Below are positions 33,727 through 42,177 of a stretch of 64,000 nt of DNA, piece after piece. The notes beneath the pieces were generated by a model that worked only from the letters and a program-made list of their open reading frames with translations, was not told the origin of the DNA and did no database searches. Where the stretch lies: contig NZ_CP128400.1 in assembly GCF_030389965.1 (NCBI RefSeq), positions 372,001 to 436,000 on the forward strand. The letters are read 5' to 3'. The stretch comes from Candidatus Chlorohelix allophototropha (GTDB lineage: Bacteria; Chloroflexota; Chloroflexia; Chloroheliales; Chloroheliaceae). Every line of letters begins with the position of its first letter. The first letter of the stretch is position 1. Both the position numbers and the translations under genes were made by a program.

Positions 33727-33761
33727 AAGGGGACTTGAATATGCGTACTTCAAGTCCCCTT
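33727..33761 (-). terminator. Hairpin after L,D-transpeptidase gene
   Basis: AAGGGGACTTGAA (33727-33739) pairs perfectly with TTCAAGTCCCCTT (33749-33761). It lies 14 bp after the L,D-transpeptidase stop on the minus strand. The T-run is short, so it may be a weak terminator or 3' stabiliser. Confidence 0.65.
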
Positions 33762-33774
33762 TATCGCTCAAACG

Positions 33775-35403
33775 CTACATATAAATGAATACAGTAGTCC
33801 CGGCTTTAAGCTGATAAATCAGCCCGGCATCGTACACAGTGGCATTCACACAACCGTGACTGCGGGGATAGATGCCAAAACTAGCATGCCAGTAAGTGCC
33901 GTGAATAGAGTAATCCTCGTGGAAATAGCTCACATTCCGAACTTGCTCCAAACGATAGTAATCGGGATTGGCTTTATCGCTCGCTCCACCCGTCATTGCT
34001 TGACTTTTCGGTCGGTAACTACCTTCGATTTTAAATGAGCCGGTTGGGGTACTGAAATCACGGGTAGGGTCGCCGGGACGCGAAACACCGCTGGAAATCA
34101 AGCTTTTATAGAGCAGTTTCGGACCATCGTACACCGCCATCATTTGCTTGGACAACGAAACGGCAACCCAAGGTCCTGAAAAAGTTTGAGGTGGAGTAGG
34201 CATATCCGGCAACGTGAGTTTCTTGACATTGCCGCTATATACGAATAGGTCGGGATTTTCATAAAACTGTAGCCAGTTGTCGTTAGCACCATCCAGCTTT
34301 TCGCCCTTAACTGTTTTCAAAGCTTGAATATGATTACCCTTGTATAGCTGTTGCAGGTAAGGCAAGACATCAGTTTGAGTCGGGTTTGGAAAGGAAGTGC
34401 CGGGACCGGTGCGGACATTCAGCATATCCGAAGTCACTTCATACCACTCCGGTTGCGTGCCAGCAAAAATCGGCAAAATGGGAGAGTTGTAAGCAGGTAA
34501 TTTACCCTGATACCGCCATTTTACATAGTGCTGACCCACATTGCCCATCTCAACCTTGTAGCCGTCTGGATTAGAGGGAGTGTAAGTCAGGATACGTCGC
34601 TCGAAAGCTTGGAACAACACATCTTTTTCTTTACCTGCCACCTTCACCTTTGTCCAATATGCTTCGGTGATAGGATAGCCGGTACTGAAAAGCCAATTGT
34701 TGATTAGCGCATCGGTGTATTGCCCATTATTGTAAACGGGGCCAGTTTTATTCAAGAAATTCCAGAAGGCAGCCGGAATACCCATATTATGCTGAATCGT
34801 GGCAATTTTAGCCTGCGGGTCATTAAAGGCGTACTGAGGCTGGATACCAGTAGAGGCAAGCGTGGTTTGCACGGTTGCGCCAACCTGATAACCAAGCGAG
34901 ATATTATAATACTTATTCAGGGAAGCATAAGTCGGAAAAGCATTACCCGGATCACCCGCAACTGAAATATCAGCCGGAGTACGAGCCTCAAAAGAGGCAT
35001 CACCCTTCTGTAATGCCCCAGTAATCATTTCAACGACAATCAAACCGTTAGTAATCGCTTCAGGTTTACTGCTGTCGTTGATCTCCATACGCGACTTGTC
35101 GAAATACTGCACAAGCCGACTTCCATAGGGGGTTGAGTCAGAATATTCTTCGTAGAAACCATCACCTAATGGTTTAGGACCCCAATACCAACTTCGAGAA
35201 GCCTTATTATCTACTATTGCCTGGTCAGAATGCTGCCACACATTGTAGAAATTGGGATCGGCAAAGGAATTAATAGCTTGGCTCGTAGAATTAGCAGCCA
35301 TAGCAGGTGTTGAGGTTAAAGAGTTTAGTATAACGGTGAGGGAAAGTGTGATAGTCAGAAATATTGTGGGTTTTGTGGGGGCTTTGCTCGCCAAGAAAGT
35401 CAT
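33775..35403 (-). CDS. Exported L,D-transpeptidase with Chloroflexota envelope module and SH3-like domain
   Basis: This is a 542-residue protein. The signal peptide ends PAMA|ANS near residue 36. Residues about 45-310 are the module shared with the GH172 protein at 15526: YWGP, VQYFDKSRMEIN, ISVAGDP, GYPITEAYW, FQAFERRILTYTPSNPDGYKVE and MGNVGQHYVKWRY. Residues about 318-390 look like an SH3b domain (MLNVRTGPGTSFP). From about 410 comes the YkuD domain, with HGTYWHASFG and the catalytic SHGCVN (Cys518). YkuD enzymes form 3-3 peptidoglycan cross-links with D-amino acid donor peptides. The protein is expected outside the membrane, modifying the wall. No Lys or Arg anchor is seen beyond the signal. 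Confidence 0.92.
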   Translation of the reverse strand: MTFLASKAPTKPTIFLTITLSLTVILNSLTSTPAMAANSTSQAINSFADPNFYNVWQHSDQAIVDNKASRSWYWGPKPLGDGFYEEYSDSTPYGSRLVQYFDKSRMEINDSSKPEAITNGLIVVEMITGALQKGDASFEARTPADISVAGDPGNAFPTYASLNKYYNISLGYQVGATVQTTLASTGIQPQYAFNDPQAKIATIQHNMGIPAAFWNFLNKTGPVYNNGQYTDALINNWLFSTGYPITEAYWTKVKVAGKEKDVLFQAFERRILTYTPSNPDGYKVEMGNVGQHYVKWRYQGKLPAYNSPILPIFAGTQPEWYEVTSDMLNVRTGPGTSFPNPTQTDVLPYLQQLYKGNHIQALKTVKGEKLDGANDNWLQFYENPDLFVYSGNVKKLTLPDMPTPPQTFSGPWVAVSLSKQMMAVYDGPKLLYKSLISSGVSRPGDPTRDFSTPTGSFKIEGSYRPKSQAMTGGASDKANPDYYRLEQVRNVSYFHEDYSIHGTYWHASFGIYPRSHGCVNATVYDAGLIYQLKAGTTVFIYM

Positions 35404-35789
35404 TATCTAACCTATTTCTACGTTTCAAGTTAAGTCACTATGCTTGCACTTTCTACTAACAATCTAGTTCAAAAACGGTAACTACTGCTTAATAGCAGTG
35501 AGTCCATTAAAATTATCTTAAAATGCCAAAAGTGCAAAGTTAGCGACTTAAGTGATTAAGCCTAGTACAAAGTATTTTACTGTAATAAACGGATAAATTC
35601 CAGCGTGGTTACGCAAATAGAGTGATTCTTTGGAGAAAAATAGGAAATATTGGCTAGACGTTAAATTAATTAATTTTTATAACTTCCTTGATTTGACGAA
35701 AAATGGGTAAGCTTGTATAATCTGCAAGGTTATGTCTGTAAAATCCCGGTAGAATTACCGTATTTAGCTAAAGGGGTGAGCTTTCAGTA
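35404..35789. other. AT-rich intergenic region before rpmH
   Basis: This 386-bp AT-rich region separates the divergent L,D-transpeptidase and rpmH genes. The only clear element is the promoter at 35693-35721. I looked for DnaA boxes (TTATNCACA) because rpmH is often near oriC and found none. Confidence 0.55.
35693..35721 (+). promoter_or_regulatory. Sigma-70-type promoter of rpmH
   Basis: TTGACG (35693-35698) and TATAAT (35716-35721) are 17 bp apart, 68 bp before the rpmH ATG. Confidence 0.85.
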
Positions 35790-35951
35790 ATGGTTAAACG
35801 AACTTGGCAACCCAAGCGCATACCACGCCGCCGCAAACACGGTTTCATGTCTCGTATGGAAACTTCGGACGGACGTGAAGTATTGGCGCGCCGCCGCCGA
35901 AAGGGTCGCTGGAGCTTGACAGTCAGCAACGAGCCGCGAGAGCCGCGCTAG
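35790..35951 (+). CDS. rpmH: 50S ribosomal protein L34
   Basis: This is a 53-residue basic protein. It opens [19 protein letters not shown] and continues [20 protein letters not shown], the L34 signature (KRTxQPxxRxRxxxHGFRxRMxTxxGRxVLxxRRxKGR), though with an added tail [14 protein letters not shown]34 is a small protein of the 50S subunit. It is first in the conserved rpmH-rnpA-yidD-yidC-khpB cluster. The start ATG follows an AAGGGG sequence by about 15 bases. A terminator follows directly. Confidence 0.97.
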   Translation: MVKRTWQPKRIPRRRKHGFMSRMETSDGREVLARRRRKGRWSLTVSNEPREPR

Positions 35952-35970
35952 TTGGGTCTGGAATGTTATG

Positions 35971-36001
35971 AAGCGGGCCTCCGGCTCGCTTTTTAATTTT
36001 T
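35971..36001 (+). terminator. Rho-independent terminator after rpmH
   Basis: AAGCGGGCC (35971-35979) pairs with GGCTCGCTT (35983-35991) with a G-T pair and a 3-base loop, followed by TTTAATTTTTT. It probably reduces read-through from rpmH into rnpA, balancing L34 and RNase P protein. Confidence 0.85.
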
Positions 36002-36074
36002 TACGATGACTATCTTATTTTGCGCTTGTGTATTATAATATACAAGGCTTTGGTAGCCCTAAATAAACTTGCCT

Positions 36075-36476
36075 ATGAATAAGTTATATCGGTTAAAAAA
36101 AGGACGCGAGTTTCAACGTGTGCGTGTAACCGGCAAAAGTTGGTCACATCCGCTGTTGGTACTTGTAGCCACAGCTAACCAATTAGCTGTTACCCGGCAT
36201 GGCTTTGCGGTAGGGAAACGTTTTGGTAAAGCGCACTCCCGTAACCGCCTCAAACGAGAAATTCGAGAAGCGGTACGAGTGCGGCAAGCAGGTCTTAAAA
36301 TTGGTTATGACCTAGTTTGGATTGCGCGCAGCCAACTGAACGAGCAAACCTCGTTTTGGGAAATTGATTCGGCAGTTGAAAATTTGTTGAAAAGAGCGCG
36401 TTTGCTAGAATTTACTCCTCCAGAGGTCGCATCCAGACCAAAGGGTGAGCAAACAGCGCCGGTAAACGGCACTTAG
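36075..36476 (+). CDS. rnpA: Ribonuclease P protein component
   Basis: The start is the ATG at 36075 (MNKLYRLKKGREFQRV), preferred over a TTG two codons upstream. The 133-residue protein has the RNase P fold with the RNR motif in HSRNRLKREIREAVR, the most conserved part. It is the protein subunit that helps RnpB RNA cut tRNA leaders. It follows rpmH after a terminator and may have its own promoter near a TATAAT at about 36035. A short basic and polar tail (about 120-133) is extra. Confidence 0.95.
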   Translation: MNKLYRLKKGREFQRVRVTGKSWSHPLLVLVATANQLAVTRHGFAVGKRFGKAHSRNRLKREIREAVRVRQAGLKIGYDLVWIARSQLNEQTSFWEIDSAVENLLKRARLLEFTPPEVASRPKGEQTAPVNGT

Positions 36477-36557
36477 CTAACGCTCTTCTATTTTTTTAAT
36501 CTATTTTGCGCCGTTTAGAGTATATAATAAATTTGTAGCTGTGCTACTGCTTGTTAA

Positions 36558-36770
36558 ATGAGATACGCTTTTCTAGGGATAATCCGACTCTACCAGCTAA
36601 CCTTTTCCCGCCTGATACCGTCGGGAACCTGCCGTTTCTATCCAAGCTGTTCCCATTACGGATACGAGGCTGTACGGAAATATGGAACGCTTAAAGGCGG
36701 CTGGATGGCAATCACCAGAGTGTTGCGTTGCAACCCTTTTAATATGGGTGGTTACGATCCTATAGATTAA
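36558..36770 (+). CDS. yidD: Membrane protein insertion efficiency factor YidD
   Basis: This is a 70-residue protein matching the YidD family: IRLYQLTFSRLIPSGTCRFYPSCSHYGYEAV and the ending RVLRCNPFNMGGYDP. The conserved Cys residues lie in CRFYPSC and RC. YidD is a small membrane-associated factor that helps YidC-dependent insertion. It lies between rnpA and yidC in the conserved order. The ATG at 36558 has no strong ribosome site. Confidence 0.93.
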   Translation: MRYAFLGIIRLYQLTFSRLIPSGTCRFYPSCSHYGYEAVRKYGTLKGGWMAITRVLRCNPFNMGGYDPID

Positions 36771-36820
36771 GTTAAAATAATTCTTATTCGTAAATAAATG
36801 CACACAAGGAGGCAGTCTTA

Positions 36821-37957
36821 GTGTCACAAATATGGGACGCCATAGTTGAAGGAATGGCAAGTATTGTCAAGTTTTTCGCCACCCTAGGAGGCAACAATAC
36901 TGCTATTGGCATTATCCTATTCACTATTGCCGCCCGCCTCATCATACTGCCTCTGACACTGAAGGCAGTACGTAGTAGCCGTGCAATGCAGGCGTTACAA
37001 CCCGAAATCAAGAAAATAAACGAACGCTACAAAGCTAAAGCGGGCGAACGTCTTTCACCTGAAAAAGCGCAAGCCAAACAGACTGAAATGATGGCGCTAT
37101 ATCGCGAATATAGCGTTAACCCATTGGCTAGTTGTTTGCCGGTAGCTATCCAGATACCGATCTTCTTCGCGGTTTACGGCGCGGTTTCCAAGTCAATTGG
37201 CACAAGTGACCCGCTAATTCAGTTTGCCCAAAACACATGGAACCAATTTGCGCCTGACGCACTTAGTGCTACCAGTCAAGCGGTAAATCTGGACTCCAGC
37301 TTTCTCTGGATTAAAACGCTAAAAGAACCAGATCCCTTATATATACTGCCCGTCTTGATGATTATCTTCCAGTTTGCCACCCAGCGTATGGCAATGCCCA
37401 AAGGTGGTGGCGCAGACGATCAACAGCGTCGGCTAAACAGTATTATGCAGTGGATGCCGATTATATTTGGCTTTACCGCGTTAAGTTTCCCATCTGGTCC
37501 GGTTATCTACTGGGTTGCAAGCAGTATCTTTAGTTCTATCCAGCAATACTTTATAACCGGCTTCCAATCGCTAACCGATATACCCGGTTTAGGATGGCTA
37601 CCTACCAAAGAAATCAAATTGCCACAGTTGGAAAAGAAAGCATTTGATGAAAGCCAGCCGCGCAAAAAAACTTTTATGGAGCGAATGGCAGCACAACAGG
37701 ATAAAATTGCATCTGAAAAGGTTCAGAATTCCGGCGAAGGAACTTCCATTGAAGCTGCCGCTGATGCCGGTAGACCCACTCCTAACAATTTTGGACGTAA
37801 GCAAGGTTCTGGACCAATTACCAGCAAAGTAGCAGCCGAAAGTGTAAACCTTGAGAAAGGTTCTGGCAAAACCGAAGAAGCAGTCAAAGAAGCATATCGG
37901 CAACTCAGTACGCGCCCGCCCAAAAAACCTACAAATGGGCGTAAGGGTAAGAAGTAG
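36821..37957 (+). CDS. yidC: Membrane protein insertase YidC
   Basis: This is a 378-residue protein with GTG seven bases after AAGGAGG. It is of the Gram-positive type, without the large periplasmic domain. Conserved Arg in AARLIILPL (first core helix), the cytoplasmic KINERYKAK coiled stretch, and helices around LPVAIQIPIFFAVYGAVSK, LPVLMIIFQFATQR and LNSIMQWMPIIFGFTALSFPSGPVIYW are typical. The last 110 residues are a charged, probably cytoplasmic tail. YidC inserts and folds membrane proteins with or without SecYEG. A basic C-terminus is common in Gram-positive YidC, where it can bind ribosomes. Confidence 0.95.
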   Translation: MSQIWDAIVEGMASIVKFFATLGGNNTAIGIILFTIAARLIILPLTLKAVRSSRAMQALQPEIKKINERYKAKAGERLSPEKAQAKQTEMMALYREYSVNPLASCLPVAIQIPIFFAVYGAVSKSIGTSDPLIQFAQNTWNQFAPDALSATSQAVNLDSSFLWIKTLKEPDPLYILPVLMIIFQFATQRMAMPKGGGADDQQRRLNSIMQWMPIIFGFTALSFPSGPVIYWVASSIFSSIQQYFITGFQSLTDIPGLGWLPTKEIKLPQLEKKAFDESQPRKKTFMERMAAQQDKIASEKVQNSGEGTSIEAAADAGRPTPNNFGRKQGSGPITSKVAAESVNLEKGSGKTEEAVKEAYRQLSTRPPKKPTNGRKGKK

Positions 37958-38040
37958 TTTTTTAAAAGTTGGGGGAAATCAGGCAAATAAGCAGCACCTT
38001 ATTACATCGCTGCAAACAACCGGGAGGATGAAATTTCAAT

Positions 38041-38814
38041 ATGCAGAGCGTTGAAGTACAGGCTCGCACCGTAGATGAAGCGGTTGGCATGGCCCTTGGG
38101 CGGCTTGGACGGAGGTTTGATGAAGTTGATGTTGAGATTTTGAGACCGGGCAGCCCGGGAGTTTTGGGCATAGGTGCAGAAGATGCACTGGTTCGGGTTA
38201 CAGTGCGCAATCCGGCGATGGTTCAACACAATGCCTATCAGCAAATGCCTCAACCGGGACAACCCTTTTATGGTGCACCGATGCCACCCGCTGGCATCAA
38301 CCCCCCACCACGTCAGAGTTTTAGCCCTCAGGAATTGGCTGAAATCGGACGTGAGGTAATCATGCAGATGTTAAGGCGGATGCGTTTACAGGCACGTCCT
38401 CAAATTCAGATTCACCAGCAGATAATTGACCCCAATAGTGGCGAAGAGAGCGAAAGTCCTCTTGTTACTATTAATCTGGTTGGGAACGACCTGGGACAGC
38501 TTATCGGGCGGCGCGGCGAAACCCTGACCGATCTCCAATTCCTCTTTAACCTTATCCTGAACAAAAAGACTCGCATTTGGGGTAGGGTTATGATAGACGT
38601 GGAAGGTTACCGTACTCGGCGCAAGGATAATCTAATTAACTTGGCACGTCGCATGGCAGAACAGGTTATGGCAACGCGCCAGTCTATCACGCTTGAACCG
38701 ATGCCCGCCTATGAGCGCAGGCTCGTTCACATGGCGCTGATTGACCACCCGTACATCCGCACCGAAAGCTTCGGTGAGGGTGAAGAACGCAAGGTTACTA
38801 TCTTCCCCAAATAA
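38041..38814 (+). CDS. khpB: RNA-binding protein KhpB (Jag/EloR)
   Basis: This is a 257-residue protein with the three Jag parts in order: Jag-N (residues about 1-55, SVEVQARTVDEAVGMALGRL and GVLGIGAEDALVRV), a Pro/Gln-rich linker, a KH domain (GQLIGRRGETLTDLQFLFNLI, GxxG-type loop) and an R3H domain (AYERRLVHMALIDHPYIRTESFGEGEERKV). It acts with KhpA in RNA binding and control of cell elongation. It is the end of the rpmH cluster. A CGGGAGG lies about 13 bases before the ATG. Confidence 0.94.
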   Translation: MQSVEVQARTVDEAVGMALGRLGRRFDEVDVEILRPGSPGVLGIGAEDALVRVTVRNPAMVQHNAYQQMPQPGQPFYGAPMPPAGINPPPRQSFSPQELAEIGREVIMQMLRRMRLQARPQIQIHQQIIDPNSGEESESPLVTINLVGNDLGQLIGRRGETLTDLQFLFNLILNKKTRIWGRVMIDVEGYRTRRKDNLINLARRMAEQVMATRQSITLEPMPAYERRLVHMALIDHPYIRTESFGEGEERKVTIFPK

Positions 38815-38829
38815 TTTAAACTCAATTTA

Positions 38830-38856
38830 ACCCCCTTCTTTTGAAGAGAAGGGGGT
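38830..38856 (+). promoter_or_regulatory. CCCCCTT/AAGGGGG hairpin before PfkB-like gene
   Basis: ACCCCCTTCTT pairs with the complementary arm ending in GAAGGGGGT (38848-38856), with a 3-base loop. It sits between khpB and the next start codon at 38867, and a GAGG ribosome site follows the 3' arm. Related hairpins occur at 57380 and 61524. Confidence 0.6.
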
Positions 38857-38866
38857 ATGAGGTTTT

Positions 38867-39724
38867 ATGCGCCCTTCGCTGTTCTTTCTTACTATCGGGC
38901 ATATAGCCGAAGATTTGTTGCCTGATGGTTCCATTACTCCCGGTGGAACCGTTTCTTTTGCTGCCCTAACCGCTCGTAACCTAGGAGAACGCGCTGCAAT
39001 TCTGACCGTTTCTCCCGATCATTTGCGACATCTAGACCTGTTCCACGATATTGAAATCAGAGGGCGCATCTCTGAAATTTCCACCCGTTTTGAGAATATT
39101 TATACCCCGCAGGGGCGCATCCAATATTTACGGGGACGCGCGCCCATCATAGATATTGCCGATGTTCCAGAAGAATGGAAACAACAAGCCGATATTGTAC
39201 ACATTGGACCGATTGCGCAGGAATGTGGGGCAGAGTTGGCAACCATTTTCAAACACGCGCTGATTGGTATAACCCCACAAGGCTGGATGCGAGCATGGGA
39301 TAGCAGCGACAATCGCGTGCGTCCTGTAGCATGGGAAAAAGCGGAAGAAATACTCAAGTATTCCGGCGCATTGGTGCTAAGCGAGGAAGATTTGCCCAGA
39401 AATGACGAGGGCGAAAGACTCCTGCAAAGTTACATTGACCGCTGCCCGGTGGTAGCCTTTACCAGAGGTAGTCATGGTTGTACCGTCTATTGGGAAGGGC
39501 AATCCTTTGACTCACCCGCATATCCAGCACGAGAGGTTGACCCCACCGGAGCAGGGGACGTGTTCGCCGCTGCTTTCTTCATCAAATTGCGCGAAACCGG
39601 CAGCCCGCCTGAAGCAGCCCACTTTGCCAATGCAGCCGCTTCTATCAACATCGAGCGACCCGGTTTGAGCGGTGCGCCCTCTCTTGCCGAAGTGTTACAT
39701 CGTCTCACCAATCCTACCCGCTAA
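38867..39724 (+). CDS. PfkB-family carbohydrate/nucleoside kinase
   Basis: This is a 285-residue protein. The ribokinase/PfkB ending motif is present as DPTGAGDVFAAAFF with the catalytic Asp, and the N-terminus TIGHIAEDLLPDGSITPGGT carries the usual glycine-rich GG turn. The middle (FENIYTPQGRIQYLRG) is typical of substrate-lid strands. The substrate cannot be told; inositol or pseudouridine-type sugars are possible. It is compact, shorter than ribokinase (about 310). It is preceded by a hairpin and followed after 31 bp by hypF. Confidence 0.85.
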   Translation: MRPSLFFLTIGHIAEDLLPDGSITPGGTVSFAALTARNLGERAAILTVSPDHLRHLDLFHDIEIRGRISEISTRFENIYTPQGRIQYLRGRAPIIDIADVPEEWKQQADIVHIGPIAQECGAELATIFKHALIGITPQGWMRAWDSSDNRVRPVAWEKAEEILKYSGALVLSEEDLPRNDEGERLLQSYIDRCPVVAFTRGSHGCTVYWEGQSFDSPAYPAREVDPTGAGDVFAAAFFIKLRETGSPPEAAHFANAAASINIERPGLSGAPSLAEVLHRLTNPTR

Positions 39725-39755
39725 GTCCCTTTCGCTTTATCTTTCTGAGGTCTAA

Positions 39756-42065
39756 ATGTCAGAGCAGCACAGTAATACCAGCAACGAACGGCAACGCCTC
39801 AATGTAAGCGGCATCGTGCAGGGGGTTGGCTTCCGCCCGTTCGTATATGGTTTGGCTTTGCGCTTGGGCTTGAGCGGCTTTGTGCTAAACCATAGCGCGG
39901 GCGTTACAATCGAAGTGGAGGGCGAAAAGCAAAGCATCGCCCTGTTTCAGCGATTGCTTGCCGAAGAAGCGCCCCCTCTATCCCGCATCGATTCTATAAC
40001 ATCCGAACCGCTCGAACTGTCAGGTGAGAAGGGTTTTAGTATTCACGAAAGCGTACAGGGCGCAGAGCGGCTAACCTTGATTTCGCCCGATACTGCCACC
40101 TGCCCGGACTGCCTGAAAGAGCTTTTCGATATCACAGACCGACGTTATCGCTACCCATTTATTAATTGTACCAATTGCGGACCGCGCTTTACCATCGTGG
40201 AAGATGTCCCCTATGATCGGGCTAAAACCACCATGAAGCATTTTCCGATGTGTAAGGAGTGCTACGCCGAATATACCAATCCGGCTAACCGCCGATTTCA
40301 CGCCCAACCCAACGCCTGCCCGGTTTGTGGCCCGCAAGTGCAAATGCTAGATGCGGCAGGGCAAATAGTGGAAACAGCCGACTCCATCCACGAAGCCGCG
40401 CTACAGTTGGCAAGCGGCGCAATTCTGGCTATCAAAGGTCTGGGCGGCTACCATCTGGCATGCGATGCATATAACTTTGAGGCGGTTTCGCGCTTGAGAG
40501 AGCGCAAGCGCCGTGAAGCAAAACCCTTTGCGCTGATGGTAAGTGACTTCGAAACTGCTGCCAAACTGTGTGTTTTAGACAAGGACGAAGAAGCATTGCT
40601 TAAATCCTATCGTCGCCCGGTAACCCTGTTGCAACAACGCGAGGATAGCCCTGCTGCACCGGGTATCGCACCCGGTATACAAACACTAGGACTGATGCTT
40701 CCTTATGCGCCACTTCATTATTTGTTGCTTCACGATTTCGCGGCGATAGGGCGTGTTCCAGCCCTCGTCATGACCAGCGGCAACCTGAGCGATGAGCCAA
40801 TTGCATATCGAGATGAAGAGGGCTTTAGGCAGCTTTCAAGCCTTGCTGACGGCTTTCTCACCCATAATCGCCCCATTCATATGCGCTGTGATGACCCGGT
40901 TACACGCATCGTAGCGGGTGACATCCAATTCTTCCGACGTTCGCGCGGTTATGCCCCTGAACCGATAAACTTGCCGTTTGAGTCACCCTTGCCTGTGCTG
41001 GCAGTAGGCGCATTCCTGAAAAACACTTTCTGCTTAGTAAAAGGCAAGCAAGCATTTATAAGTCACCATATCGGCGACCTCGAAAACCTAGAGACCATTA
41101 CCTCTTTTACCGAAGGAATTGACCATTTCAAACGCCTGTTTGATATTGAACCCCAAGCAGTTGCCTACGATTTGCATCCCGATTTCCCAAACACCCGTTA
41201 CGCGCTGGCGTTGGAAATGCCCCATAAAATAGGGGTGCAACACCACCACGCCCATATAGCAAGCGTAATCGCCGAACATGGGCTGGAAGGTAAGGTTATC
41301 GGCGTAGCGGCAGATGGCACAGGCTATGGCACGGATGGGAAAATATGGGGTGGCGAAATAATGGTGGCGAATCTGTCCGGTTTCGAACGACTCGCCCATC
41401 TCGATTATGTACCGCTGCCGGGGGGCGAACAGGCGGTTTTGCAGCCGTGGCGCATGGCGGCAGTCTATTTGCAGAAGGCATACGGGCACGAGTTTACCGC
41501 ACTAGAAATACCCTTCACCCGACAACTGGATTTGAAAAAGTGGGAAATACTTTCAAAAATGATTGAGCGGAGCTTGAACAGTCCGCAAACCTCCAGCTTG
41601 GGCAGGCTATTTGATGCGGTTGCCACCCTTTTAGGAGTCAGAACAGAGGTAATATACGAAGGTCAGGCAGCGATTGAACTGGAAATGCTGGCAGAAAGTA
41701 CCGAAACCATTTATCCTTTTGAAATTTTAGCTGAGCGTTTGGATTTCTCCCCTGTCATACGAGCTATCGTGGAAGATTTGCAAAAGGGCGTAAGCTCACC
41801 TCAAATAGCCGGACGTTTCCATCGCACCGTTACAGAAATGCTGGCGCAAGCGTGCGTAGAAGCGCGAAACTCCAGCGGGTTGGCGCAAGTTGCCTTGAGT
41901 GGAGGCGTTTTCATGAATCGCTTGTTGCTCACACAACTGATGGCTCGGTTGGAAGAACTGGATTTTAAGGTTTACATCAACCGTAAAGTACCACCCAACG
42001 ATGGGGGTTTGAGCTATGGACAAGCAGCGGTAGCTGCCGCACGCTTGAAAGAGAGAATGATATAG
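39756..42065 (+). CDS. hypF: Carbamoyltransferase HypF (hydrogenase maturation)
   Basis: This is a 769-residue protein with the full HypF domain order: acylphosphatase (about 13-100, VSGIVQGVGFRPFVYGLALRLGL), two zinc fingers with CPDC, CTNC, CKEC and CPVC pairs (about 110-190), a YrdC-like domain (LASGAILAIKGLGGYHLACDA) and a Kae1-like C-terminal domain (HHHAHIASVIAEHGLE, GVAADGTGYGTDGKIWGG, ALSGGVFMNRLL). HypF transfers the carbamoyl group to HypE for the cyanide ligand of [NiFe]-hydrogenase. A HypA gene lies at 12957; the other hyp genes are outside this window. It ends at a terminator. Confidence 0.97.
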   Translation: MSEQHSNTSNERQRLNVSGIVQGVGFRPFVYGLALRLGLSGFVLNHSAGVTIEVEGEKQSIALFQRLLAEEAPPLSRIDSITSEPLELSGEKGFSIHESVQGAERLTLISPDTATCPDCLKELFDITDRRYRYPFINCTNCGPRFTIVEDVPYDRAKTTMKHFPMCKECYAEYTNPANRRFHAQPNACPVCGPQVQMLDAAGQIVETADSIHEAALQLASGAILAIKGLGGYHLACDAYNFEAVSRLRERKRREAKPFALMVSDFETAAKLCVLDKDEEALLKSYRRPVTLLQQREDSPAAPGIAPGIQTLGLMLPYAPLHYLLLHDFAAIGRVPALVMTSGNLSDEPIAYRDEEGFRQLSSLADGFLTHNRPIHMRCDDPVTRIVAGDIQFFRRSRGYAPEPINLPFESPLPVLAVGAFLKNTFCLVKGKQAFISHHIGDLENLETITSFTEGIDHFKRLFDIEPQAVAYDLHPDFPNTRYALALEMPHKIGVQHHHAHIASVIAEHGLEGKVIGVAADGTGYGTDGKIWGGEIMVANLSGFERLAHLDYVPLPGGEQAVLQPWRMAAVYLQKAYGHEFTALEIPFTRQLDLKKWEILSKMIERSLNSPQTSSLGRLFDAVATLLGVRTEVIYEGQAAIELEMLAESTETIYPFEILAERLDFSPVIRAIVEDLQKGVSSPQIAGRFHRTVTEMLAQACVEARNSSGLAQVALSGGVFMNRLLLTQLMARLEELDFKVYINRKVPPNDGGLSYGQAAVAAARLKERMI

Positions 42066-42111
42066 TTAAGTAAGTAATAAGTAGGGTTGGGTCAAGCGGG
42101 CAAATAAAGCA

Positions 42112-42139
42112 AAAAGTGGCGCGTTATTGCACCACTTTT
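42112..42139 (+). terminator. Hairpin terminator after hypF
   Basis: AAAAGTGG (42112-42119) pairs perfectly with CCACTTTT (42132-42139). It lies between hypF and the convergent small membrane gene, and each arm ends in a short T or A run. Confidence 0.7.
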
Positions 42140-42177
42140 AAAAGGGAAAATAGTAAGGGATACTTACAAATAACTTA

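Noticed and set aside
35404-35789. Possible replication origin next to rpmH
   Set aside because: rpmH is often near oriC, but no DnaA boxes or dnaA/dnaN genes are seen here, so proximity to the origin is not supported.
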